Positions 26,508 through 34,483 of a stretch of DNA of 64,000 nucleotides are shown here, in pieces (position 1 is the first letter of the stretch; every line of letters starts with the position of its first letter). The DNA is from Pseudooceanicola spongiae (GTDB lineage Bacteria > Pseudomonadota > Alphaproteobacteria > Rhodobacterales > Rhodobacteraceae). The stretch spans positions 2,588,501 through 2,652,500 of the forward strand of contig NZ_CP045201.1 of NCBI RefSeq assembly GCF_014899185.1, read 5' to 3'. Position numbers and translations under genes: made by a program. Below the pieces are notes generated by a model. The model saw only the letters and a list, made by a program, of their open reading frames with translations. It did no database searches and was not told the DNA's origin.

Positions 26508-27833
26508 CTAGAGTTTGCCGTCATCCTCGAACGTCTCGGTCCAGTCGTTGACCAGCCCGTCGAGCGCCTGCTGCGCCGTGCCGTTGCCCGCGACGACATA
26601 GTCGTGGAAGCGGCGCTGCGTGTCCTGCAGCAGGGTGGCGTAGCTGGGTTCGGCCCAGAAATCCTTTACCACCGCCATCGAGTCGAGGAAGGTCTGGGCG
26701 TAAGGCTGGCTTTCAGGAAAGCTCGGGTCCAGCGTCACGGCCTTGAGGCAGGAATAGCCGCCCATGGACCACCATTTTGCCTGCACCTCGGGCTGGGCGA
26801 ACCATTTGATGTAGTCGAGTGCCGCGTCCTGTTTCTTCGAGTAGGACACGACCGAGATCCCCTGCCCGCCCAGCTGCGCGAACTGCTTGCCGTCCGGACC
26901 CTTGGGGTTGACGAAATAGCCGGTCTTGCCGCCGCCGACATTGGCATCGCTTTCAAACCCCGGCCAGGTGAAGGCGAAGTTCATCTGCAGCGCGACCTGC
27001 CCGGATTTGAAGGCGTCGATCCCCTCGCTCATGTAGCCGTTCGACGATCCCGGCGGGGTGCAGCAATCATAAAGCGCCTTGTAGTATTCCAGCCCCGCGA
27101 CGGCGCCGGGGGAGTTGACGAAACCTTCCATGTCATAGGGTTTGTCGGGGTTTTCATAGAGAAACCCGTAGCTGTAGAGCACATCCATCGCGCCCATGGT
27201 GATGCCTTCCGAGCCACGCTCGGTATAGATCGAGGCGCCGTAGACCGTGGTGCCGTCGATGTCGCGGCCCTGAAAGAATTCGGCGATGTTCTTCAGCTCG
27301 TCAAAGGTGTCCGGCACGCCGAGGTCATGGCCGTACTTGGTTTTGTATTCGGCCTGAATGTCCGGGCGGTCGAACCAGTCCTTGCGGTAGGTCCAGCCGA
27401 CCACGTCGCCGAAGGCCGGCAGCGCCCAGTAGTTCGGGGTGTTCTTCGGCCATTCGGAATAGCCGGTGACAGTGGCGTCGATGAAGTCGGACATCTTGAT
27501 GTCGTTGGCATCGAAGAAATCGTTCATCTTCAGGTAATGGCCGTTTTCAGCCGCGCCGCCGATCCACTGGCTGTCGCCGATCATCAGATCGCAGAGCTGC
27601 CCGCCCGAGTTCAGCTCGTTCAGCATCCGGTCGGCGAAGTTGGGCCAGGGCACGAATTCGAAGTTCATCGTGTTGCCCGACTGCTCCTCATACGCCTTGC
27701 TGAGCTGCACCAGCGCGTTGGCGGGGTCCCAGGCCGCCCAGCAGAGTGTCAGATCTTCGGCCATGGCGCTGGTTGCACCAAGTCCCGCCATGGCTGAGAC
27801 AGCCGTGGCCAACAGATAGTGTGACGTTTTCAT
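26508..27833 (-). CDS. ABC importer periplasmic solute-binding protein
   Basis: A 441-residue family 1 extracellular binding protein. Signal peptide MKTSHYLLATAVSAMAGLGATSAMAE, then WAAWDPANALVQLSKAYEEQ and later GGQGISVVSYSKKQDAALDYIKWF, typical of sugar-binding members. It starts at ATG 27833 behind a strong GGGAGG site and is the first gene of the operon. Abundant aromatic residues in the mature chain fit polyol or sugar binding. At 441 residues it is shorter than the roughly 570-residue glycerol-binding GlpV, so glycerol is not assumed. Confidence 0.92.
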   Translation of the reverse strand: MKTSHYLLATAVSAMAGLGATSAMAEDLTLCWAAWDPANALVQLSKAYEEQSGNTMNFEFVPWPNFADRMLNELNSGGQLCDLMIGDSQWIGGAAENGHYLKMNDFFDANDIKMSDFIDATVTGYSEWPKNTPNYWALPAFGDVVGWTYRKDWFDRPDIQAEYKTKYGHDLGVPDTFDELKNIAEFFQGRDIDGTTVYGASIYTERGSEGITMGAMDVLYSYGFLYENPDKPYDMEGFVNSPGAVAGLEYYKALYDCCTPPGSSNGYMSEGIDAFKSGQVALQMNFAFTWPGFESDANVGGGKTGYFVNPKGPDGKQFAQLGGQGISVVSYSKKQDAALDYIKWFAQPEVQAKWWSMGGYSCLKAVTLDPSFPESQPYAQTFLDSMAVVKDFWAEPSYATLLQDTQRRFHDYVVAGNGTAQQALDGLVNDWTETFEDDGKL

Positions 27834-27888
27834 TGGATCCTCCCAGATCTCCCGGCCACTCACCGACCGCTCCCTGAGAAAAGGCTAT

Positions 27889-27906
27889 TTGAGGTGCGTA
27901 CCTCAA
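27889..27906. promoter_or_regulatory. LacI-type operator O1
   Basis: TTGAGGTGCGTACCTCAA is an 18-bp palindrome with a single mismatch at one base pair near the centre. It lies 56 bp upstream of the binding-protein ATG, where on the minus strand a plausible TTGCTT -35 and TCAAAT -10 flank and overlap it. A related site precedes the LacI gene. Binding by the adjacent regulator is inferred. Confidence 0.72.
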
Positions 27907-28001
27907 GTAAAGCAAATTTTCACGAAGGTGTGAGGGAGCGGGATCAAGGCGCTGATAAGGGGAGAGATTTAGTTCGGGGTATCTGAGCGCAGAAATGCGC
28001 T

Positions 28002-29060
28002 TTAGCCGGAAACCTCGGGGGTTTCCTCAAGTCTGGGCAGGTTTGCCTCCAGCAGGATCTCGATGCGGATGCGTTCCTGCGACTCAACTGTGGGCGCATT
28101 CTCTGCCTTGGCGCGCAGGACGCGCAGTGCGCTGCGCACCAGATGGCCGATATCCTGAGTGATCACCGCGCTCAGCCGCCCGCTGATCAGGCTTTGGCGT
28201 GTGAGGGACGTCAGCTCATGCGCTATGACGACGCAATCGGGCGCAACACCATGGGCATCCAGAGCGCTGAGAGCGGCGGCCGAGGCCGAGCTCATCAGAT
28301 AGATCGCGCGCAGATCCGGGGTCGCGGCAAGGGCATTGGACAGGACCCGTTCGGTGCGGGCGGAGTCTGCGTAGGTCTCGATCGTGGGCGAGGCGTGCAG
28401 ATGCGGAAAGTCCTGCTGAACGACGGCGTCGAACCCGTGCCGGCGATCAAGGCTGTCGCGCGACTGGATCGTCTCGGCAATCACCAGAACCGTGCCGGGT
28501 GCCGCCCCGCAAAACCGCCCGATCAATGTCGCGGCGGTGCGCCCGGCGTCGACATCATTGATCCCGATGAAGCGGTCGCGGGCAGCGTTCGGCTGATCCG
28601 CGACAAAGGTGACGACGGCGATCCCCTGATCCCTCACCCGCTGGATGGCATCGCGGGTCTGCGGCGTTTCCGGGGCCATCACGGCCACCCCGTCGACGCC
28701 GTCGCGGGCCAGCGCGCCCAAGGCTTGCACGACGCTATGCGGGTCATTGGTCGGCACGCGCAGGGTGCGCGCCGTCACACGTTCATGGCGCAGCGCCCGG
28801 CCCGCCTCGGCAACGGAGGAGACGATCAGCGACAGAAACTCGTCCTGCCGATCAGGCAGCACGAATACGAAATAGTAAAAGCGTTTGCGTGCCAGAGTCG
28901 CTGCTGTCTGGTCGCGCACGAAACCGATGTCGTGAATGGCGGCGTTGACCTTCTCGATGGTCTTTGCACGAACCCCGTCGCGCCCGTTCAGAACCCGGTC
29001 AACAGTGGCCAGACTGACGCCCGCCGCTGCGGCCAGATCCCGTGTCGTTGGCTTGGACAT
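28002..29060 (-). CDS. LacI-family transcriptional regulator
   Basis: A 352-residue repressor-type regulator. N-terminal helix-turn-helix and hinge (TTRDLAAAAGVSLATVDRVLNGRDGVRAKT, about residues 4-33, written here as two motifs: RDLAAAAGVSLATVDRVLN and GRDGVRAKT). The remainder is a periplasmic-binding-protein-like sensor domain, closest in style to members that sense sugars or polyols. ATG at 29060 has AAAGG upstream; a TTG at 29081 is possible. Same strand as and upstream of the ABC operon, with matching operator-like sites before both, so it probably controls the importer, the kinase and itself. Confidence 0.92.
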   Translation of the reverse strand: MSKPTTRDLAAAAGVSLATVDRVLNGRDGVRAKTIEKVNAAIHDIGFVRDQTAATLARKRFYYFVFVLPDRQDEFLSLIVSSVAEAGRALRHERVTARTLRVPTNDPHSVVQALGALARDGVDGVAVMAPETPQTRDAIQRVRDQGIAVVTFVADQPNAARDRFIGINDVDAGRTAATLIGRFCGAAPGTVLVIAETIQSRDSLDRRHGFDAVVQQDFPHLHASPTIETYADSARTERVLSNALAATPDLRAIYLMSSASAAALSALDAHGVAPDCVVIAHELTSLTRQSLISGRLSAVITQDIGHLVRSALRVLRAKAENAPTVESQERIRIEILLEANLPRLEETPEVSG

Positions 29061-29098
29061 CGTCGTTTTATACCTTTGCAATCACTCTCGTAAGGCTT

Positions 29099-29116
29099 TT
29101 GAGGTACGTCAATCAA
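29099..29116. promoter_or_regulatory. LacI-type operator O2
   Basis: TTGAGGTACGTCAATCAA shares its first half exactly (TTGAGGT) with O1 and is imperfectly symmetric (6 of 9 pairs, TTGAnnnAC/GTnnnTCAA). It lies 38 bp upstream of the LacI-family ATG and 130 bp upstream of the divergent oxidase gene, so it could serve autoregulation and the oxidase promoter. Confidence 0.55.
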
Positions 29117-29245
29117 GGGCTCTGACGCAAGACCGCAGCGCGGCCTGCGCTGACGGGCGTACCAGAACAGCGCACGGCATACTTGAGTCCTCCTGTCAGG
29201 AATGAGAGAAAGGACGTGATTTCATGATGGGATGCAGGGCGAAGC

Positions 29246-30322
29246 GTGACACAGACCGATCCGATCCTGACCTGCCTTGCCGACTATGCGGCAGCCGCGC
29301 AGCATGCCATGTCGCCACAGGCGGCGGCGTATTTTCTGGGCGGCGCCGCGGATGAGGTCACGCTGCAACAGAACCGCGCCGTCTTTGATCGCTATGCGCT
29401 GGTGCCGCGCGTGCTGACGGGGATGCGCCACGGCTCAACCGCGCTGAGCCTTTTGGGCCGTCCGCTGGCGCATCCGATCCTGCTGGCACCTGTTGCTTAT
29501 CAGCGCATGGCGCATCCGGACGGCGAAACAGGCACTGCCATGGCCGCGGCTGCGCTGGAGGCGCTGATGGTGCTCAGCTGTCAGGCCTCGGAACCGCTGG
29601 AGGATGTCGCGCGCGCAGGCGCCACATGCCGCTGGTTTCAGCTCTATATGCAGCCGACGCGCGAGGCGACCATGACGCTGGTGTGCCGGGCCGAGGCTGC
29701 GGGCTATGAGGCGCTGGTGGTCACGGTTGACGCCCCGATCAGCGGCGTGCGCAACCGGGAAATGCGCGCGGGCTTTCAACTGCCCGAAGGGATCGCACCG
29801 GTGAACCTGCAAGGTTTGCCCCCGGCCCCACCGCCGGAGGGCAGCAACGTCGTCTTCGACCACTTCATGGCGCAGGCCCCGGGCTGGAGCGATATCGCCT
29901 GGCTGCACAGCCAGACGCGCCTGAAGCTGGTGCTCAAGGGCATTATGCATCCCGAAGATGCGCGGCGGGCCATAGACCTTGGTGCGGATGCGGTGATCGT
30001 CTCGAACCACGGCGGGCGTGTGCTGGACACCGCCGTGCCGACCCTGCTGCAACTGCCCGCGGTGGTGCGCGCCGTGGCGGGCGAGGTGCCGGTGCTGTTG
30101 GATGGCGGCATCCGGCGCGGCACGGATATCCTCAAGGCCCACGCTCTGGGGGCCAGCGCCGTGCTGATCGGGCGTCCTGTTGTCGAGGCACTGTCGGTGC
30201 GCGGCGCGCAGGGCGTGGCCCATGTGCTGCGGCTGCTTCGGGATGAGCTGGAAATCGCGATGGCGCTTTGTGGTTGCAACGCACTTGAGCAGATCGGACC
30301 GGAGCTGCTGCGCCAGCTGTGA
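29246..30322 (+). CDS. FMN-dependent alpha-hydroxy-acid oxidase/dehydrogenase
   Basis: A 358-residue TIM-barrel flavoenzyme of the lactate/glycolate oxidase family, oxidising a 2-hydroxy acid to the 2-oxo acid. Visible: PVAYQRMAHPDGE (FMN site), FQLYMQPTRE, LVVTVDAPISGVRNREMR, and the active-site block VIVSNHGGRVLD with catalytic His, then LLDGGIRRGTD. Starts with GTG at 29246 behind CAGGG; no in-frame ATG is available just upstream. Divergent from the LacI gene. Whether it belongs to the same pathway as the kinase (for example oxidising glycerate- or erythronate-like acids) is open. Confidence 0.9.
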   Translation: MTQTDPILTCLADYAAAAQHAMSPQAAAYFLGGAADEVTLQQNRAVFDRYALVPRVLTGMRHGSTALSLLGRPLAHPILLAPVAYQRMAHPDGETGTAMAAAALEALMVLSCQASEPLEDVARAGATCRWFQLYMQPTREATMTLVCRAEAAGYEALVVTVDAPISGVRNREMRAGFQLPEGIAPVNLQGLPPAPPPEGSNVVFDHFMAQAPGWSDIAWLHSQTRLKLVLKGIMHPEDARRAIDLGADAVIVSNHGGRVLDTAVPTLLQLPAVVRAVAGEVPVLLDGGIRRGTDILKAHALGASAVLIGRPVVEALSVRGAQGVAHVLRLLRDELEIAMALCGCNALEQIGPELLRQL

Positions 30323-30463
30323 CCTGCAGCGCGGGCCATCTGGGTCGAAAACACCCTGCGAAGCGACCAGAACAGCTTTAAATTGTCCCCGACGCCCCCG
30401 CACACCTATTGAAATGCGCCTGTGTTTCATCGTAGCTCGGGTGACCATGAGGGGGCAATACGC

Positions 30464-31051
30464 ATGATGAGACTATTGAGCGGGACGGCGGCGACGATCA
30501 GCCGGATCAACTGGGTCATAGGCCAGACATTCTCATGGCTGTCTCTCGGCATCGTCCTGGTGTGTTTTTGTGTCGTGGTGCTGCGGTATATCTTCGCGAC
30601 CAGCTTCGTGTGGTTGCAGGACCTCTACATCTGGCTGAATGGCGCGATGTTCACCGCCGTCGCCGGGTTTGCCCTGCTCAAGGACGATCACGTCCGGGTC
30701 GATATCTTTTACCGCCCCGCCAAGATGCGCACCCGCGCCTTGGTCGATCTGATCGGCGTGATCTTCTTTCTGCTGCCCTTCACCTGGATCGTCTACGCCT
30801 ACTCTCTGCCCTTTGTGCTGCGGTCATGGTCCTACTTCGAGGGGTCCGCCAACGTCGGCGGGATGCCGGGTCTGTATATCCTGAAGTCCTTCATCATCGC
30901 CTTTGCCGTTCTGGTGGCGCTGCAGGGCGTCGCCATGCTGTGCCGCTCGATCCTGGTTCTGGGCGGGCGCAGAGACCTCGTGCCGCCCTCGATGGCCTAT
31001 CCTCTGAAACCCGCGGATGCCGCGGCCGAAGCCATTGAAGGGATCCACTGA
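30464..31051 (+). CDS. dctQ: TRAP transporter small permease (DctQ type)
   Basis: A 195-residue four-helix membrane protein. Helices near 20-42, 58-76, 98-118 and 145-165, with the DctQ-type block FVWLQDLYIWLNGAMFTAVAGFALLKDDHVRVDI spread over the first half (motifs WLQDLYIW and KDDHVRVDI). Starts at ATG 30464 after GAGGGGG. Its stop overlaps the next ATG by one base (TGATG), so the two permease subunits are co-translated. Binding partner is the DctP-like protein encoded convergently. Confidence 0.9.
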   Translation: MMRLLSGTAATISRINWVIGQTFSWLSLGIVLVCFCVVVLRYIFATSFVWLQDLYIWLNGAMFTAVAGFALLKDDHVRVDIFYRPAKMRTRALVDLIGVIFFLLPFTWIVYAYSLPFVLRSWSYFEGSANVGGMPGLYILKSFIIAFAVLVALQGVAMLCRSILVLGGRRDLVPPSMAYPLKPADAAAEAIEGIH

Positions 31052-32442
31052 TGGAGCCGGTACTGATTGGCGAACTGCTCGCCGGGCTGATGTTCTTCGG
31101 CATCATCGGATTTCTGCTGCTGGGCTTTCCCGTGGCCTTCACACTGGCCGGTGTCAGCCTTGGCTTCGGCGCGGTCGGCATGTTCTTCGGCGTCTTCGAC
31201 CCGTCGAACTTCGGCTCCCTGCCCAACCGCTATATCGGCTTCATGACGAACGAGGTGCTGGTGGCGGTGCCGCTGTTCATCTTCATGGGCGTCATGCTGG
31301 AACGATCGCAAATCGCCGAGCAATTGCTGCTGACCATGGGCAAGCTGTTCGGCAACCTGCGCGGTGGCCTTGGCATTTCCGTGATCATCGTCGGCGCGAT
31401 GCTGGCGGCCTCGACAGGGGTGGTCGGCGCGACGGTGGTGACGATGGGCCTGATCTCTTTGCCCGCGATGCTGCGCGCAGGCTATGACCCCAAGCTGGCA
31501 ACGGGTGTGATCTGCGCGAGCGGCACGCTGGGCCAGATCATCCCGCCCTCGACCGTGCTGATCTTCATGGGCGACATGCTGTCGGGCATCAACTCTCAGG
31601 TGCAGATGGCTAAGGGCAACTTTGCCCCCGTCCCCGTTTCCGTCGGTGACCTGTTCGCCGGTGCGCTGTTGCCGGGTGTCTTGCTAGTCGGCCTCTATCT
31701 GGCCTACGTGATCTTCAAGGCGTTCACGGACCCCGAGTCCTGCCCCGCCACCCCCGTTCCCCCTGAGGAAAAGAAAGACCTGTTCCGCGAGACGATGGTG
31801 GCACTGGTCCCGCCGCTGCTGCTGATCCTCGCCGTGCTCGGCTCGATTCTCGGCGGCATCGCCACGCCAACCGAGGCCGCCTCGGTCGGGGCCGTTGGTG
31901 CCATGCTTCTGGCGGCGCTGCGCTGGCGGCTGTCGTTCAGCATCCTGCGCCAGACCGTTGTCAGCACGGCGACGATCACCTCGATGGTGTTCATCATCCT
32001 GCTCGGCGCGTCGGTCTTTTCGGTCGTGTTCCGCCTGATGGGCGGCGACAACCTGGTGCATGAGTTCCTGTCGAACCTGCCCGGTGGCCGGATCGGCGCT
32101 GTCGCCGTAGTCATGGCGATCATGTTCCTGCTGGGCTTCATTCTGGACACCTTCGAGATCATCTTCATCGTGATCCCGATCACCGCGCCCGTGCTGCTGG
32201 CGCTGGATGTCGATCCGGTCTGGCTAGGCGTTCTGGTGGGCGTGAACCTGCAGACCTCGTTCCTGACGCCGCCCTTCGGGTTCGCGCTGTTCTACCTGCG
32301 CGGTGTGGCACCGTCGGATCTGCCGACCTCGGCGATCTACAAGGGCATCCTGCCCTTCGTGCTGCTGCAGATCGTGGCCATCGCGATCCTGTTTGCCTTC
32401 CCCGGCATCGTCACATGGCTGCCGAGGCTGATCGCGGGCTAA
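31051..32442 (+). CDS. dctM: TRAP transporter large permease (DctM type)
   Basis: A 463-residue sodium-coupled uptake subunit with about twelve membrane segments. DctM signatures: GFPVAFTLAG, SGTLGQIIPPSTVLIFMGD and a second half ending LQTSFLTPPFGFALFYLRG. The loop at about 225-250 is acidic and lysine-rich (PPEEKKDLFRET), which separates the two halves. A bidirectional terminator follows. Substrate is likely a small organic acid by family. Confidence 0.93.
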   Translation: MEPVLIGELLAGLMFFGIIGFLLLGFPVAFTLAGVSLGFGAVGMFFGVFDPSNFGSLPNRYIGFMTNEVLVAVPLFIFMGVMLERSQIAEQLLLTMGKLFGNLRGGLGISVIIVGAMLAASTGVVGATVVTMGLISLPAMLRAGYDPKLATGVICASGTLGQIIPPSTVLIFMGDMLSGINSQVQMAKGNFAPVPVSVGDLFAGALLPGVLLVGLYLAYVIFKAFTDPESCPATPVPPEEKKDLFRETMVALVPPLLLILAVLGSILGGIATPTEAASVGAVGAMLLAALRWRLSFSILRQTVVSTATITSMVFIILLGASVFSVVFRLMGGDNLVHEFLSNLPGGRIGAVAVVMAIMFLLGFILDTFEIIFIVIPITAPVLLALDVDPVWLGVLVGVNLQTSFLTPPFGFALFYLRGVAPSDLPTSAIYKGILPFVLLQIVAIAILFAFPGIVTWLPRLIAG

Positions 32443-32464
32443 GGATCGCGCATCGCTAAAAACG

Positions 32465-32493
32465 AAAAGCCCGGACGCGATGTCCGGGCTTTT
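32465..32493. terminator. Bidirectional terminator between dctM and dctP
   Basis: Perfect 12-bp inverted repeat AAAAGCCCGGAC (32465-32476) and GTCCGGGCTTTT (32482-32493) around a 5-bp loop. T-runs exist on both strands, so it can stop transcripts from both convergent units. Confidence 0.92.
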
Positions 32494-32518
32494 GCATTTG
32501 TAGCACCTGAAACGGGGC

Positions 32519-33604
32519 TCAGATCTCGAAGTACGTCTCGCGCGCCGTGACATAGGCACCGTCGGTCGTCTTGGACCGGGTGCGCACGATGCGGAAAGCG
32601 TCGATGAAGCTCTCGGCGGTCTTCTTGACCAGAGGATCATCGGAGTCGCGCAGCGAGGTCATGATCTCGGCCGCAGCAGTTGCGCCGGTTTTCAGGATCT
32701 CTTCGGGGAACTGAAGCACTTTCACGCCGTGATCGTTGATCAGCGTTTGCAGTGCGCGCGGATCGTTGGCGTAGAAGTCGGAGGCAACCTGATCGTATTC
32801 CGCCTGACAGACGTCGCGGATGATCGCCTGCAGATCCTCGGGCAGCGCCTGATACTTCTTCTTGTCGACGACGAGTTCGGTCGCCAGACCGGGCTCAACG
32901 AAGCTGGGGAAGTAGTAGTTCTTGCAGACCTGGTAGAAGCCCAGTGCGAGGTCGTTGTACGGGCCGACAAATTCAGCCGCGTCCAGCGTGCCCGACTGCA
33001 GCGCCTGGAAGATCTCGCCCGCTGCCATGTTGGTCACGGTTGCGCCGAGCTTTTCCCAGACCCGACCGCCCAGACCGGGCGTGCGGAAGCGCAGACCCTT
33101 GACGGAATCAACGCCGGTCAGTTCGTTCTTGAACCAGCCGCCCGCTTGGGTGCCGGTGTCGCCGGACAGGAAGCCCTGAACGCCGAATTGGTCATAGATC
33201 TCGTCCCAGATTTCCTGACCGCCCATATAGCGGACCCAGGCCGTCAGCTCGCGCGAGGTCATGCCGTAGGGTACGCCCGTGAAGAACGACAGCGCAGGGG
33301 ATTTGTTCTGCCAGTAGTACGCAGCGCCATGGCTCATCTCGGCAGTGCCGTCGATGACGGCGTCGAGGCTTTGCAGCGGCGGCACCAGTTCGCCGGCGGA
33401 GTAGACCTGAACAGTCAGGCGCCCGCCGCTGGCTGCAGTGATCCGGTCGGCAAGGCGCTGCGCGCCGACACCCAGACCGGGGAAATTCTTCGGCCAGGTT
33501 GTGACCATGCGCCAGGTGATATTGCCCTGCGCCACAGCCGGCGCCGCGAGCATGGCAGCGCCAGCCCCCACGGCACCTGTACGTATGAAGGAACGACGAT
33601 CCAT
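32519..33604 (-). CDS. dctP: TRAP transporter periplasmic binding protein (TakP/DctP type)
   Basis: A 361-residue binding protein with a Tat signal (MDRRSFIRTGAVGAGAAMLAAPAVAQ). The body resembles the TakP/mannitol-chloroaromatic group: WRMVTTWPKNFPGLGVGAQR, YSAGELVPPLQSLDAV, GTQAGGWFKNELTGVDS, and DAAEFVGPYNDLALGFYQV with the Arg (RFRTPG) that contacts carboxylates in DctP relatives. Oxo- or monocarboxylic acids are therefore likely ligands. GAGG precedes the ATG. It is transcribed toward the permease genes, so the three subunits come from two promoters. Confidence 0.9.
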   Translation of the reverse strand: MDRRSFIRTGAVGAGAAMLAAPAVAQGNITWRMVTTWPKNFPGLGVGAQRLADRITAASGGRLTVQVYSAGELVPPLQSLDAVIDGTAEMSHGAAYYWQNKSPALSFFTGVPYGMTSRELTAWVRYMGGQEIWDEIYDQFGVQGFLSGDTGTQAGGWFKNELTGVDSVKGLRFRTPGLGGRVWEKLGATVTNMAAGEIFQALQSGTLDAAEFVGPYNDLALGFYQVCKNYYFPSFVEPGLATELVVDKKKYQALPEDLQAIIRDVCQAEYDQVASDFYANDPRALQTLINDHGVKVLQFPEEILKTGATAAAEIMTSLRDSDDPLVKKTAESFIDAFRIVRTRSKTTDGAYVTARETYFEI

Positions 33605-34122
33605 TGAGTAACCTCCTCATTCAATGCTTTTAGTGTATCGCTGTTAACACCTCTCCTGCGTGCAAAAAAGACTTATCGCTAGGCCCGCGGCTGTCGGTTT
33701 CGCTTCGCCTCCTGCACGATCAGGTTTTGCAGCCAGACGCCGCGACTCGGCCCGCGCATGGCCTGTTCCGTGCTGAGTGACTCGTCGTTTTAAGGTTCAA
33801 CGCTGCGATCCCGGGCATTTATGGGCCAGTGTCAGCGCCCGGCACGGCCAATCGTAGGTTTGCGCAGAACCCGAAATCTGCAAAACTTATCCGCCACTTA
33901 CAGTCTCTCTCAGCACCGGTCGCAGCGCAGCACTGCACACTTTGTGCGTGTCCTGAGAAACTTTCCTTGTATTTCAGCGGACGGCCCTGTAGTCAGCGGT
34001 TGCTGCCTTTTTCTATTTCGAACCTCTGCTCCGCTAATACGGCTCTCAGTTGATCGATCCAGACTGATAACGCCGAACTGCCGCACACCGCGGGCAGAAC
34101 TTGATTATAGGAGACCACGGGT
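33605..34122. other. 518-bp region upstream of cspA
   Basis: Holds the dctP leader on the minus strand (good GAGG site) and the long 5' leader of cspA on the plus strand. Short open frames in it lack codon bias and family resemblance, and I treat them as noise. Long cspA leaders often act as RNA thermosensors; no specific structure could be established by eye. Confidence 0.5.
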
Positions 34123-34329
34123 ATGGCTACTGGCACCGTGAAATGGTTCAACACTACTAAAGGCTTCGGCTTTATCGCACCCGAAACCGGCGGCAAGGAC
34201 GTTTTCGTCCACATCTCCGCCGTTGAGCGTTCGGGCCTGAGCGGCCTCGCAGACGACCAGAAAGTGACGTTCGACGTCGAAGCTGGCCGTGACGGTCGTG
34301 AGTCCGCGATCAACCTCGCACTCGCATAA
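34123..34329 (+). CDS. cspA: Cold-shock protein, CspA family
   Basis: A 68-residue single cold-shock domain that binds single-stranded RNA/DNA. RNP1 is KGFGFIAP and RNP2 is VFVHISAV. Starts MATGTVKWFN. A GGAG site precedes the ATG. Followed by two hairpins. A second, 60-70 percent similar copy lies at 59017-59223. Confidence 0.96.
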   Translation: MATGTVKWFNTTKGFGFIAPETGGKDVFVHISAVERSGLSGLADDQKVTFDVEAGRDGRESAINLALA

Positions 34330-34336
34330 GAATTTG

Positions 34337-34393
34337 GAGGCAAGGCGGATCTGATCTGCCTTGCCTCTTCCCTTTCAGCTACGGCTGAAAGGG
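34337..34393 (+). terminator. Double hairpin after cspA
   Basis: Hairpin 1 (34337-34367) has 15-bp arms GAGGCAAGGCGGATC / GATCTGCCTTGCCTC with one G-T wobble. Hairpin 2 (34370-34393) is a perfect 10-bp stem CCCTTTCAGC / GCTGAAAGGG around TACG. Together they likely terminate and stabilise the short cspA mRNA; the T-run is weak. Confidence 0.72.
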
Positions 34394-34483
34394 AATTCCA
34401 ACCCAAGCGGTTGATGTCAACTACCCCCTCCCCCGAAAATTCCGAGAGATGTGTGGCCGCCCGAAGGCGACCAACGTGACGGC

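Noticed and set aside
22296..27833. Rhizobial-type glycerol importer glpSTPQUV
   Set aside because: The small membrane protein does not match DUF2160/GlpU and the binding protein is about 130 residues shorter than GlpV, so I did not use these names.
33821..34141. Short open frames upstream of cspA
   Set aside because: Cys/Ser/Arg-rich noise, overlapping the cspA start out of frame and with no ribosome site.
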